From Candidatus Poribacteria bacterium (GTDB taxonomy: Bacteria > Poribacteria > WGA-4E > WGA-3G), in assembly GCA_958295945.1 (NCBI GenBank), contig OY282386.1, positions 1,429,371 to 1,493,370 on the forward strand: a stretch of 64,000 nucleotides of DNA, given 5' to 3'. Made by a program: the position numbers and the translations under genes. The notes beneath the pieces were generated by a model. It made no database searches, was not told the origin of the DNA, and worked only from the letters and a program-made list of their open reading frames with translations. Shown here in pieces: positions 46,201-54,073 of this stretch (position 1 is the stretch's first letter; each line of letters begins with the position of its first letter).

Positions 46201-47196
46201 TTATTCTGTCGGTTGAATCTGAATTTGGTTGACACGTTTGAGTGCATCTTTGATGATATACCAAGAGACACTTGTCTTTTGTCTCGCTAACCATCTGTTA
46301 AATTCGGTTTCTGCTTTATTCCGTCGAATCATTGTGGAGATCTCGTCTTTAACTTCCGAATACTGTTTTTGACGCGAATCTGTTTTCTTGATAAGTTCAA
46401 CAATCCGATACCCTTCTCGCACGGGAATAGGTCCCTCTCGTGCCAAAGGTTCTAATTGAGAAGCAATCTCTCCCAATGGTGTGTCAATTGTTAGAGTTAA
46501 AGTATCAAAACTAATAGCAGGATTTGTTTTGTTGCTTTGCTCAATCTGTTCATAAGTTTCTCCGCGCATTAACCGTGCATTGATCTGTTCTGCAATCCGT
46601 TTGGTAACTTGTTTCTGTTCTTCAGAACTTTCGGATGGGAAGGCTAACAAGACAGAACGAAATGTAACCGTTGCTGGAACAACATATTTTTCTTTATTCG
46701 ATTCAAAATACTGTGGTGCTAACTCATCAATCTCCTTGCTATCAACCCTACTGATAAACTGACGATTATAATAAGCATCGTAAATAATCTGTTCATACAC
46801 CCACTTTTCTAAAGTTGCAATCTCTAATTTCTGTTTCCGCATAGCGTCTTGAAATGCCATTTCAGAGGGGAATTTTGCATGTATCTCAGCGATACGTTCT
46901 GCTACTTGTTCCTTGTGATCAGTAGTTGTAATACCTATCTTTTTCGCACCTTGTAGAACAAGTTTGCGGCTAATGATACGATCTAAATATGCTTTTATAT
47001 CTGTTTCAGGCGGTTTCTTCTTGAAGGGGGTGTCTATAATAGTCCCAATGCGAAATTCATCAACGAGTTCACTTTGAGTAATCGCTTGTTTATTAACAAC
47101 TGCAATGACAGAGTCTATCAGGATTTGCGCGTGAACGGCACCTATGAATAGAAGAAGTAAGACAAAGATGTATGAGAGGTGTTTAGATGTGTTCAT
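46201..47196 (-). CDS. SurA-like periplasmic foldase / parvulin-type peptidyl-prolyl isomerase
   Basis: From ATG 47196 this encodes 331 residues with a signal peptide (YIFVLLLLFIGAVHAQ). The mature start ILIDSVIAVVNKQAITQSEL is the SurA N-terminal domain. The C-terminal part (about 180-300) has the parvulin layout, with VTFRSVLLAFPSE and a GPIPVREGYRIVELI segment, but the active-site residues look degenerate. SurA-type proteins chaperone outer-membrane proteins. It comes first in a two-gene operon with the TPR protein. Confidence 0.8.
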   Translation of the reverse strand: MNTSKHLSYIFVLLLLFIGAVHAQILIDSVIAVVNKQAITQSELVDEFRIGTIIDTPFKKKPPETDIKAYLDRIISRKLVLQGAKKIGITTTDHKEQVAERIAEIHAKFPSEMAFQDAMRKQKLEIATLEKWVYEQIIYDAYYNRQFISRVDSKEIDELAPQYFESNKEKYVVPATVTFRSVLLAFPSESSEEQKQVTKRIAEQINARLMRGETYEQIEQSNKTNPAISFDTLTLTIDTPLGEIASQLEPLAREGPIPVREGYRIVELIKKTDSRQKQYSEVKDEISTMIRRNKAETEFNRWLARQKTSVSWYIIKDALKRVNQIQIQPTE

Positions 47197-47367
47197 GATT
47201 ATTGATATGATAACGTAATTCGGCAGTTTAAGGCAAGAGGTTTTGGCGGGTGTAGAGTTTGAGTGTGTATAGTTTTTGACACTAAACTCAATATCCGATG
47301 AAATGGACACGTTTTTCCAAAAAACTGTAAAATGTTAGAAGAAATGTTAAAAATTGTAAATATATAT

Positions 47368-47397
47368 TTGACTTAAGTAATTTGATTGTGTTATAAT
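47368..47397 (+). promoter_or_regulatory. Sigma-70-like promoter
   Basis: TTGACT at 47368 and TATAAT at 47392 are 18 bases apart. It points to the plus-strand reading frame at 47436. Confidence 0.5.
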
Positions 47398-47435
47398 ATA
47401 CGTCACATATACCTTGTTGAATAAGGAAAAGAATT

Positions 47436-48035
47436 ATGAAAACAAAACAACGGACACAAGGAATGATGATCATCCTACAAGCAATCTTTTCAGTACATAG
47501 AATGTCAATTCGCAAGAACGACATTTCAAATACATATAAATTTAGAATGTCCCATATCCTCACGTACGACAAGCACATGTTTGTCGCCTCTTTTTTAAAA
47601 TTTAACAACATTCTATTTTGCATTCGTCCAATGCTGGACAAGTGTCATCCTCAGACTACCGATTTCCTACGACAAAACAAAATAGTGAAGACGTACAATT
47701 TAAAAAAAATTCTGTTTCTTAATAAATACCTTATGAACCCTTATGTCCACTGCTCTTACAGCGACGCACAAAGACGTACAGTTGTACATCAATTTGTACG
47801 TCTATTGTACGTCTATTGTACGGTTTTGACAAAGGAAAAATCTCGGCTTTCATTAACAAGACACGCGTTAAATGTGTATGTCTTATGCACATTCACCAAG
47901 CACTATTCATTGCACCTTGGACATTCATCTCACATTGTTGGAGTGGTTTTCAACCACGATTTATTAGAATGTAAACATTGTTGGAGGGTTTGGGTGTATA
48001 AAGTTTTTGGCATAATATCCCAGTCACCATTGTAG
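47436..48035 (+). CDS. Doubtful reading frame behind a good promoter
   Basis: This 199-codon frame starts at ATG 47436, with AAGGA about 9 bases upstream and a good promoter 39 bases before the start. The product is rich in His, Tyr and Cys and has no recognisable domain, so it looks more like translated non-coding sequence than a protein. The region contains a hairpin (CGACAA/TTGTCG near 47568) and the TTGTAC array. It may be an RNA or decayed gene. The 47197-48227 stretch holds no other gene that I can see. Confidence 0.2.
   Translation: MKTKQRTQGMMIILQAIFSVHRMSIRKNDISNTYKFRMSHILTYDKHMFVASFLKFNNILFCIRPMLDKCHPQTTDFLRQNKIVKTYNLKKILFLNKYLMNPYVHCSYSDAQRRTVVHQFVRLLYVYCTVLTKEKSRLSLTRHALNVYVLCTFTKHYSLHLGHSSHIVGVVFNHDLLECKHCWRVWVYKVFGIISQSPL
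47782..47821. repeat. Array of four TTGTAC hexamers at 11-12 base spacing
   Basis: TTGTAC occurs at 47782, 47794, 47805 and 47816, the last three separated by GTCTA. The period of about one helical turn suggests protein-binding sites. A TTGACA-like hexamer follows at 47826. Confidence 0.45.
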
Positions 48036-48109
48036 GGCGGGGTCTCTGTGCCCCGCCATTCCTTGTCCTGTGAGGCAACGGGCGTGCCCAGAGTCCCACC
48101 CCTACAATG
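48028..48109. repeat. GC-rich inverted repeat, copy B
   Basis: CATTGTAGGGCGGGGTCTCT at the left pairs with the complement ending CCTACAATG at 48109. It is related to 43362-43444 and lies between the TTGTAC array and the TPR-UPF0175 gene. Confidence 0.6.
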
Positions 48110-48227
48110 ATTGGTGAGAAGTTAGTGACAAGATTTTTACATACCCGGAGTTTGAAGCCTTGTTGATATATGTTGCTGGATATGTTATTATTATATTCAA
48201 GGAATTTACATCGCGTAGGGGAAGGTA

Positions 48228-48869
48228 ATGTATAACAAACAAAAACATGTAGATTTGCATTTCAATCGAGGTATGCATTATCTAAAAAGAAACGAGATAA
48301 AACTTGCTATCGCTTGTTTTACCAAAGCAATAGAAGTCAATCCTGATCTTGCCAAAGCGTATCAATATCGCGGTAATGCGTACCTTGGTAAAGGTGAACT
48401 GGAAAAGGCAATTGCTGACTATACACAAATGTTAGTATTGAAACCGAAGAATCCTGAATACTACTACATACGAGGTGAGGTATACTTACATGCAAGTAAG
48501 TGGGAAGAAGCAAGAAGAGACCTGAATTCCGCTTTACTGCAAGGTTTTGATATCTCTGTTCAATTCCATAGCACACATGAAAGTATTGCAGCCTTTGAAG
48601 AGAAGATAGGGGTTCATTTACCGGGAGACATTGCGGATCTACTGAATTCAAATCCAAAGACTTTTGAAATTGATAAAGATGCGCGTATAGCGTTAGCAAT
48701 GAAGTATTATGAAAATGAAGAACTCAGTAGCGGAAGTGCTGCACGTCTTGCTGGAATATCGCGTGGTGTATTTATTATGCTAATGGGAGATTACGGACTT
48801 TCACCATTTGGGACAGTTGAAGATTTGAAAGCGGAACTTGAAAATGTCTACAAAGCCGATCATCTGTAA
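48228..48869 (+). CDS. TPR protein fused to a UPF0175-type antitoxin domain
   Basis: This 213-residue protein has three TPR units (12-110: GMHYLKRNEIKLAIACFTKA, AYQYRGNAYLGKGELEKAIA, YYYIRGEVYLHASKWEEARR). The last 70 residues resemble UPF0175 antitoxin-like proteins: RIALAMKYYENEELSSGSAA then RLAGISRGVFIMLMGDYGL. UPF0175 proteins usually stand alone in front of a DUF3368 (PIN-like) toxin. Here the toxin gene overlaps its end by 26 bases, so the TPR part is an unusual addition. Confidence 0.75.
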   Translation: MYNKQKHVDLHFNRGMHYLKRNEIKLAIACFTKAIEVNPDLAKAYQYRGNAYLGKGELEKAIADYTQMLVLKPKNPEYYYIRGEVYLHASKWEEARRDLNSALLQGFDISVQFHSTHESIAAFEEKIGVHLPGDIADLLNSNPKTFEIDKDARIALAMKYYENEELSSGSAARLAGISRGVFIMLMGDYGLSPFGTVEDLKAELENVYKADHL

Positions 48870-49333
48870 TACAAGTCCGCTTATTGGTCTGTCAGGGCTC
48901 AATCTTCTTTCACTTCTACGAGATCTCTACACCGAAGTATGGATACCACGAGAAGTTGAAAACGAGTTTTTTAGCAATTGATGAAACAATTCATAGAGAA
49001 ATACTCAACAATGCCCCGTGGATAATAACTGTAGATTTAGCAGATCAGCAAAAAGTGGAGGTCTATGAAGGGATTGATGGTGGTGAAGCAGAGGTATTAG
49101 CTCTTGCTAAAGAACAAGAAGCGGTCCTTGTCCTTATTGATGAGAAAAAGGCACGTCAAGTGGCTCAAGATGCAGGTCTCATTGTTAAGGGTACGGTTGG
49201 TATTTTGCTGGAAGCGAAGAAAAAGGAGTTGGTCGTTGCCATCAAACCACTTTTGACAAAAATGCAGAATAACGGAATACGTTTGAGTAAAGCACTTATT
49301 GATTTTGCGTTACGAGAAGCAGATGAGATATAG
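48844..49333 (+). pseudogene. DUF3368 (PIN-like) toxin with a frameshift at a six-T run
   Basis: ATG 48844 opens the frame for MSTKPIICNTSPLIGLSGLN, the normal N-terminus of DUF3368 proteins. This frame stops at TGA 48979-48981. The rest of the family continues in the next frame: DGGEAEVLALAKEQ, VLIDEKKARQVAQDAGL and KGTVGILLEAKKK, to 49333. Removing one T from the run at 48967-48972 would restore the gene (about 162 codons). The domain is a PIN-like nuclease. As assembled the toxin is broken, or needs slippage at the run. Confidence 0.8.
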
Positions 49334-49376
49334 TATCCATTGCAGTTGGAAGGTACTCATATAAGAAGAATAAGTT

Positions 49377-49550
49377 TCACTCCACCAACTCAATCACACC
49401 GCAGCCGATACGAGTGCCGCCACCCGGTCTCACCTGCACAGCATTCAAGACATCAACAATCCACTCACCAAACGCTACATCATCACCTTGAAAATAACTT
49501 AAGACCCATGCTGTTGTCCGCGCATCCAAAAAACTGGTTATCAATAAGTT
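49377..49550 (-). pseudogene. 3' fragment of an unknown gene, cut by IS630 copy 2
   Basis: On the minus strand this frame leaves the IS630 end and runs 57 codons to TGA at 49377-49379. The end, RPGGGTRIGCGVIE, resembles the conserved GG.R..CGVI end of Cu/Zn superoxide dismutase, but the preceding part (AWVLSYFQGDDVAFGEWIVD) does not clearly fit. The 5' part is missing: on the other side of the IS lies a WD40 gene start. Confidence 0.4.
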
Positions 49551-49567
49551 ATACCATTTCTAATTGA

Positions 49568-50242
49568 TTATATGACATTATCGGTTTTTACAAAAAATGA
49601 AAATCCTGTTATTTTTGCTATCGTTGTTGTGGAATAAGCGTGAATTATCTCCGTAATCTTTTTCTGCATCGCTTCAATGGTATCGTCCGCTTGACAAAAC
49701 AACTTTGCCTTAAGATCTTGCCATAGCCTTTCAATCGGGTTCAACTCCGGACTATAGGGTGGTAGAAATAACAAGATGACATTGTCAGGTATCTCTAATT
49801 TCTTTGCCTGATGAAAACGACCATTATCAAGCACCATGACATTTAGGCTTTCTGAAAACTGTGTTGAAAACTGATTTATGAAGATTTGAAAACAATCGGC
49901 GTTCAGATGCGGGAACTCAAGAAAAAAATGATCGCCATTTTGAGGGTCTACCGCACCATAAAGGGACATTGAGGTAAAACTATATTCTATTTCCGCAACA
50001 GGTTTGATGCCTGATAAGGTAATACGCCTATTAGCAACAGGCAAAAGACCATACCTCGTCTCATCTTGACTGAAAAGACGGATGTTTGAATAGTCAGATT
50101 GTTTCTCATCAATGGCATCAGCAACTTCTTGTTGGAAGTTTTCTCTAAACGCTTTACTCTCTTCAGCGTTTTTTTTTATGACTTTTGCGTGGAACTTTGA
50201 GTTTCGCTTTCCATTTACCATGAACAAGCGCGTAAACAGCAC
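49568..50242 (-). CDS. IS630 transposase, C-terminal DDE frame (copy 2)
   Basis: Identical in sequence to the copy 1 DDE frame, with SQDETRYG, VMVLDNGRFH and ELNPIERLW. It would be produced through the nine-A frameshift with the upstream frame. Confidence 0.85.
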   Translation of the reverse strand: MLFTRLFMVNGKRNSKFHAKVIKKNAEESKAFRENFQQEVADAIDEKQSDYSNIRLFSQDETRYGLLPVANRRITLSGIKPVAEIEYSFTSMSLYGAVDPQNGDHFFLEFPHLNADCFQIFINQFSTQFSESLNVMVLDNGRFHQAKKLEIPDNVILLFLPPYSPELNPIERLWQDLKAKLFCQADDTIEAMQKKITEIIHAYSTTTIAKITGFSFFVKTDNVI

Positions 50243-50618
50243 TATATTTCATGTTGACACCAAAGGTATCGGCAATATATTGCTGGATTTCTTTGTAACT
50301 TCTGAAGCCTTCAGGTTTCTGCAACTCAGTGCGAAGACTTGTTTGTTGTTCTTCAGTGAGAGCTGGCACACACCCCGGAGGATACCGACGCTCTAAGAGT
50401 TTCTCAAGACCACCTGCTTCGTAACACGACAACCAGTTTCCTATAGTCGTGCGATGCAAACCTAACAACTCGGCTACTTGTTTTCGGTTTTTGGCTTGTC
50501 CGCTTTGTCCAAGATATAGCATGGAAAGTCTTTGCTTTTCATGCGCCTCTGTAACTTTTCGCAGCAGCAATTTGAGTTCTTCAACACTCTCATGAATCTT
50601 GGGTACTGTTCTATTCAT
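50163..50618 (-). CDS. IS630 transposase, N-terminal helix-turn-helix frame (copy 2)
   Basis: Identical to the copy 1 DNA-binding frame, starting at the ATG with AGGAAGG 5 bases before it. It ends just after the A-run at the overlap with the DDE frame. Confidence 0.82.
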   Translation of the reverse strand: MNRTVPKIHESVEELKLLLRKVTEAHEKQRLSMLYLGQSGQAKNRKQVAELLGLHRTTIGNWLSCYEAGGLEKLLERRYPPGCVPALTEEQQTSLRTELQKPEGFRSYKEIQQYIADTFGVNMKYSAVYALVHGKWKAKLKVPRKSHKKKR

Positions 50619-50695
50619 TATGTCCTTCCTGACTGATAAAAGTTTCACAATAGAGTCTAAATTATTTATGACGTATTGTCAATTAAAAATGGTAT

Positions 50696-50938
50696 TAGAA
50701 CGGCACCATTTCCTATGAGGAATTCGCTTATGAAGACATCTTTCTCTGCGCCGGTAGCGGTATCCCACAAATGTATAGTGCCATCGAAATTACTACCTGT
50801 TAGTGTTTCACCGTCTGGACTTAACGCGAAAAGGTTTAATTCTTCTGGGTTCCCTCCCAATCGGACTTGAGCAAAAGCGTTTATTGAAAACATAAGTAGC
50901 AACAGATATATCATGAATTTATCAATAATTGACTTCAT
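50696..50938 (-). pseudogene. 5' fragment of a secreted WD40 gene, truncated by IS630 copy 2
   Basis: ATG 50938 has AAAGGAG 8 bases upstream. The fragment encodes a signal peptide (YLLLLMFSINAFAQ) and a first WD40 unit ending in TIHLWDTATGAEKD, then runs into the IS. The rest of the gene is not found next to the IS, so it was lost or moved. Confidence 0.75.
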
Positions 50939-51112
50939 TAAATATCTCCTTTGAGTTAGAATCTCTGTCATTTTGTGTTACAACGTATGATAATTGACAG
51001 GACAGACGCATTCCCCCGATTGCGAGGTTAGGGGTTAAATCCTTGAAATAACAAAATTCTAAATAGGGTTACCCAAATTTGCGTCCATTCTGATTGGATT
51101 AGTGTTTAGCAC

Positions 51113-52603
51113 CTACTTCTGTATTAACATCTTCCGCGTTGCAGAAAAATCACCTGCGGTGAAATAATAGAAATACACGCCGCTCGCCACAGATTCACCG
51201 AGTGCGTTTTTCCCATCCCAATGTGCGGCACGATTACGTACTTGATAAATGCCGATAGGTTGATGTCCCAATTCAAGCGTTCGAACTAACGTGCCATTTG
51301 CAGCATAGATGGAGATGCTCACATCAGCAGAGGTTGCCAACTGATACGGTATCCATGTCTCTGGGTTAAACGGGTTTGGATAATTCGGTAAGAGTGTTGT
51401 TTCGTTTGGTGACAATGCCGTCAACAACTGTTCAAGGAAGCGAATTCCCTGTAGAGAGGTTGGATCAGTAAGGTTCATCTGCTGTGCTTGTGTGACCCAC
51501 TGCTGCACATCCGCTCTTGACACAACGCCTTTCAGGTTGGGATTCAAAGCTAATGGTGCAGCAGTACCGTCACCGAACGCACCAGCAATTTTTACAAGGT
51601 CTATGATATTGACAACACCGTCTTGATTGACATCTGCTGGGTTTCCACCTTCTGAGACAGTTTGTCCGAAACTTGAAGCAACTACTACCAAATCCAGGAT
51701 GTTCACAACACCATCCTTGTTCACATCACCGAAAATCGGTATTATCACCCTGGCACTTACAAATGTTGGGAGGGAACGCAGTCCGTTTGTGGCAACGAGG
51801 TAACCAGAAACTCCCACTGTGGAGTTTTGAACGTTAAGCACCTCAAATGTTACCGTGCCAAGTGTGCCGTCACCAGTGCCACCGTTTATAATATAATCCC
51901 CGGGTGTGTAGGAAATAAATTTCAGTGCTGTTTGATCAGAGTGGAAATCTAAACTATAGTCTTTCAGATTTTCACCTCCAGTAATATCAACGTTAAAAAT
52001 CAGCTGCTCACCAATAGCCGGAGAATCCACTTTGTCGGGTGTAAGGCTCACAATTGCAGAAGTGGGCATTAAGGACGGTTCAATGTATGCACTATCTTCA
52101 AAACTGTGGGAACGTTCCTCTGCACTATTTATGAGATTCAAGTCAAATAGAGTAATGACGGATTCCCTGACATCTACCACCTCAAATGTTGCGGTGACAA
52201 GTGTCCCGTTACCGTTGCCCAAAGCGGTTAACGCAGTTCCCGCCAACTTTACTGGATTTTCAGATACAACCGGTGGCACAAGATAAGCACCCGGTAAGTA
52301 GTCACCATTTACACTTTCAACGAAGCGGACAACAGCGGGATCAAACCCCAAACTAAACTCATATCCAAAGATATTACTTCCCGCAACAATACCGATGTTG
52401 ACCGTAAACTGCTCACCGATAGCCGGTGGCACCACAGGTTTAGGTGTGATGGGAACACGTGTAGGCGGCAAATCCCAGAAGCGAATTGTAGCGTCTTGAC
52501 CACTGCTTGCGAGTGTTTTTCCATCCGGACGAAAGGCTACACTATTAACACGATCTTTATGTCCTGTGAGTGTTTTCAGGTGTCCCCTGTCGTTACATCC
52601 CAC
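51113..52603 (-). CDS. C-terminal segment: last WD40 unit, cohesins, dockerin, sorting domain
   Basis: After a final WD40 unit ([20 protein letters not shown]), two cohesin-like domains start with [14 protein letters not shown] and [15 protein letters not shown] dockerin-like pair follows: [15 protein letters not shown] and [14 protein letters not shown]. The end has [20 protein letters not shown] and [20 protein letters not shown], a secretion/sorting-like domain. No start is credible for this piece alone. Cohesins bind dockerins, so having both on one chain suggests self-assembly on the surface. Confidence 0.75.
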   Translation of the reverse strand: MGCNDRGHLKTLTGHKDRVNSVAFRPDGKTLASSGQDATIRFWDLPPTRVPITPKPVVPPAIGEQFTVNIGIVAGSNIFGYEFSLGFDPAVVRFVESVNGDYLPGAYLVPPVVSENPVKLAGTALTALGNGNGTLVTATFEVVDVRESVITLFDLNLINSAEERSHSFEDSAYIEPSLMPTSAIVSLTPDKVDSPAIGEQLIFNVDITGGENLKDYSLDFHSDQTALKFISYTPGDYIINGGTGDGTLGTVTFEVLNVQNSTVGVSGYLVATNGLRSLPTFVSARVIIPIFGDVNKDGVVNILDLVVVASSFGQTVSEGGNPADVNQDGVVNIIDLVKIAGAFGDGTAAPLALNPNLKGVVSRADVQQWVTQAQQMNLTDPTSLQGIRFLEQLLTALSPNETTLLPNYPNPFNPETWIPYQLATSADVSISIYAANGTLVRTLELGHQPIGIYQVRNRAAHWDGKNALGESVASGVYFYYFTAGDFSATRKMLIQK

Positions 52604-53043
52604 AAACGTATTGTTGCATCATCGCTGCCGCTTGCGAGTGTGTTTTCATTCGGACTAAATGCTACACTATTAACACGATCTTTATGTCCTATGAGTGTTT
52701 TCAGGGGTTCCCCTGTGTTTACGTCCCACAAGCGTATTGTTGCGTCATAGCCTCCACTTGCGAGCATATTTCCATCCGGACTAAACGCTATGCTACGGAC
52801 AGCATCTTTATGCCCTATGAGTGTTTTCAGGGGTTCCCCTGTGTTTGCGTCCCATATACGGACTGTCCGGTCCTCTCCGCTACTAGCGAGTTTCTGTCCA
52901 TCCGGACTGTATACAACACTACCAACCCAGCCTGTATGTCCTGCAAGCGTATTCAGGTGGTCACCAGTGGTTGTGTCCCATAAACGGACTGTAGCGTCAT
53001 CACTTGCACTTGCAAGACGTTGTCCATCCGGACTAAACGCCAC
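52576..53043 (-). CDS. Middle segment: four WD40 units
   Basis: This frame encodes four WD40 units, such as [20 protein letters not shown], and stops at GGGGACACC TGA. It is continuous with the segments on both sides only after correcting single-base shifts. Confidence 0.6.
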   Translation of the reverse strand: MAFSPDGQRLASASDDATVRLWDTTTGDHLNTLAGHTGWVGSVVYSPDGQKLASSGEDRTVRIWDANTGEPLKTLIGHKDAVRSIAFSPDGNMLASGGYDATIRLWDVNTGEPLKTLIGHKDRVNSVAFSPNENTLASGSDDATIRLWDVTTGDT

Positions 53044-53206
53044 ACCATAGACAGCACCCCATGCCCCTCAAGAGTGTGCAGGCGTTCACCCGTGTTTGTG
53101 TCCCGTAAATAGATTGAATTGTATCTATTGCCATTTGCGACTGTTTGTTCATCAGGACTAAGTGCCACGCCCCAGACATAATATTCCCCAAGCCACATGA
53201 GTATCT

Positions 53207-54073
53207 TCAGGTGTCCCCCGTATTTGCGTCCCACAAACGGAGTATGTTGTCAGAGCCAAGACTTGTGATAGTCTTTCCATCTGAACTAAATGATACGTTA
53301 TTGATACTACCATAATGCCCCGCAAAACTTTTCAGGCGTTCATTCGTGGTTACGTCCCAAATGCCGATTGAGTTGTCTTCGCTGCCGCTTGCGAGTGTTT
53401 TGCCATCCGGACTAAACGCCACACTCTTGACCCTAGCCCCATGCCCCGTGAGGGTGTTCAGAAGATCGCCTGTGTTAGCGTCCCAAATGCCGATTGAGTT
53501 GTCGCTGCCCCCTGCGATTGTTTTTCCATCCGGACTAAACGATACACTGTGGGCTTTTATGAGATGATTCCAATTACCTCTTCCATGTCTTACAAGAGTT
53601 TTCAAGAGGTTACCTGAGCCTATATCCCATAAATGAATTGCTCCATGATCGCTGCTGCCACTTGCAATTGTCTTACCACCTGGACTAAACGCAACGCTAT
53701 TGATCCCATCACGACTATTAGTAACTATGATGGTGTTCAATACACCTGTGTCTATATCCCACAACCGGATTGTGTTGTCTCTTCCGCCACTGGCGATTGT
53801 TTTTCCATCCGGACTAAATGCTACACTATAGACGCGCCCTGTATGCCCAGTGAATTTTTGTCGTTCATCCCCTGTGTTTACATCCCACAACCGGACTGTT
53901 TTGTCTTCGCTGCCACTTGCGAGTGTTTTTCCATCTGGGCTAAATGCTACACTTTGGACATCATCTAAATGCCCATCAAGAGCAGTATACCGGAAATTTT
54001 GGGCGAAGATGCTCAAAGAAATAAGGTTTAGAAGTATTAGCAAAGTTAAAGTAGTTTTCGTTTTCATCATCAA
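53207..54073 (-). CDS. N-terminal segment: signal peptide and about six WD40 units
   Basis: The start may be TTG 54073, ATG 54070 or ATG 54067; AAGGAG lies a few bases upstream. A signal peptide ends near SIFAQ. WD40 units such as [20 protein letters not shown] follow until the first frameshift. The 53235-52953 bridging segment (ALSPDEQTVANGNRYNSIYL) lies in the next frame. If expressed alone this would be a secreted partial propeller. Confidence 0.6.
   Translation of the reverse strand: MMMKTKTTLTLLILLNLISLSIFAQNFRYTALDGHLDDVQSVAFSPDGKTLASGSEDKTVRLWDVNTGDERQKFTGHTGRVYSVAFSPDGKTIASGGRDNTIRLWDIDTGVLNTIIVTNSRDGINSVAFSPGGKTIASGSSDHGAIHLWDIGSGNLLKTLVRHGRGNWNHLIKAHSVSFSPDGKTIAGGSDNSIGIWDANTGDLLNTLTGHGARVKSVAFSPDGKTLASGSEDNSIGIWDVTTNERLKSFAGHYGSINNVSFSSDGKTITSLGSDNILRLWDANTGDT

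Larger units (their letters stand above)
49551..50695 (-). mobile_element. IS630-family insertion sequence, copy 2 (inverted)
   Basis: This 1145-base element has the same ends and gene order as copy 1 (17936-19080), in inverted orientation, and encodes identical proteins. Unlike copy 1, it does not have TA on both sides (TT at 49549-49550, TA at 50696-50697). Its flanks hold pieces of two different genes. Confidence 0.9.
51113..54073 (-). pseudogene. WD40-cohesin-dockerin-sorting domain gene with three frameshifts
   Basis: Four frame segments form one original gene of about 985 codons: signal peptide, about eleven or more WD40 units, two cohesin-like domains, dockerin-like repeats, and a C-terminal FlgD-like/sorting domain. 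Breaks lie near 53213, 53060 and 52585. The first and third fall at the same point of a WD40 unit, where GGGGACACCTGAA replaces the intact GGTGACCACCTGAA, each missing one base. The middle one is one G short in a G-run before TGCTGTC. AAGGAG precedes the start. Either it is a decayed gene or the breaks are assembly errors. Confidence 0.8.

Noticed and set aside
49340..49567. Plus-strand 75-codon frame beside IS630 copy 2
   Set aside because: The minus strand carries the better-supported gene end (GCGVIE motif), and the plus frame runs into the IS terminal repeat.
53200..53240. Programmed minus-one frameshifting in the WD40 array
   Set aside because: The G5 run at the first site could slip, but the second site has only a G4 preceded by A and intact units have one more base; one-base deletions explain both sites more simply.
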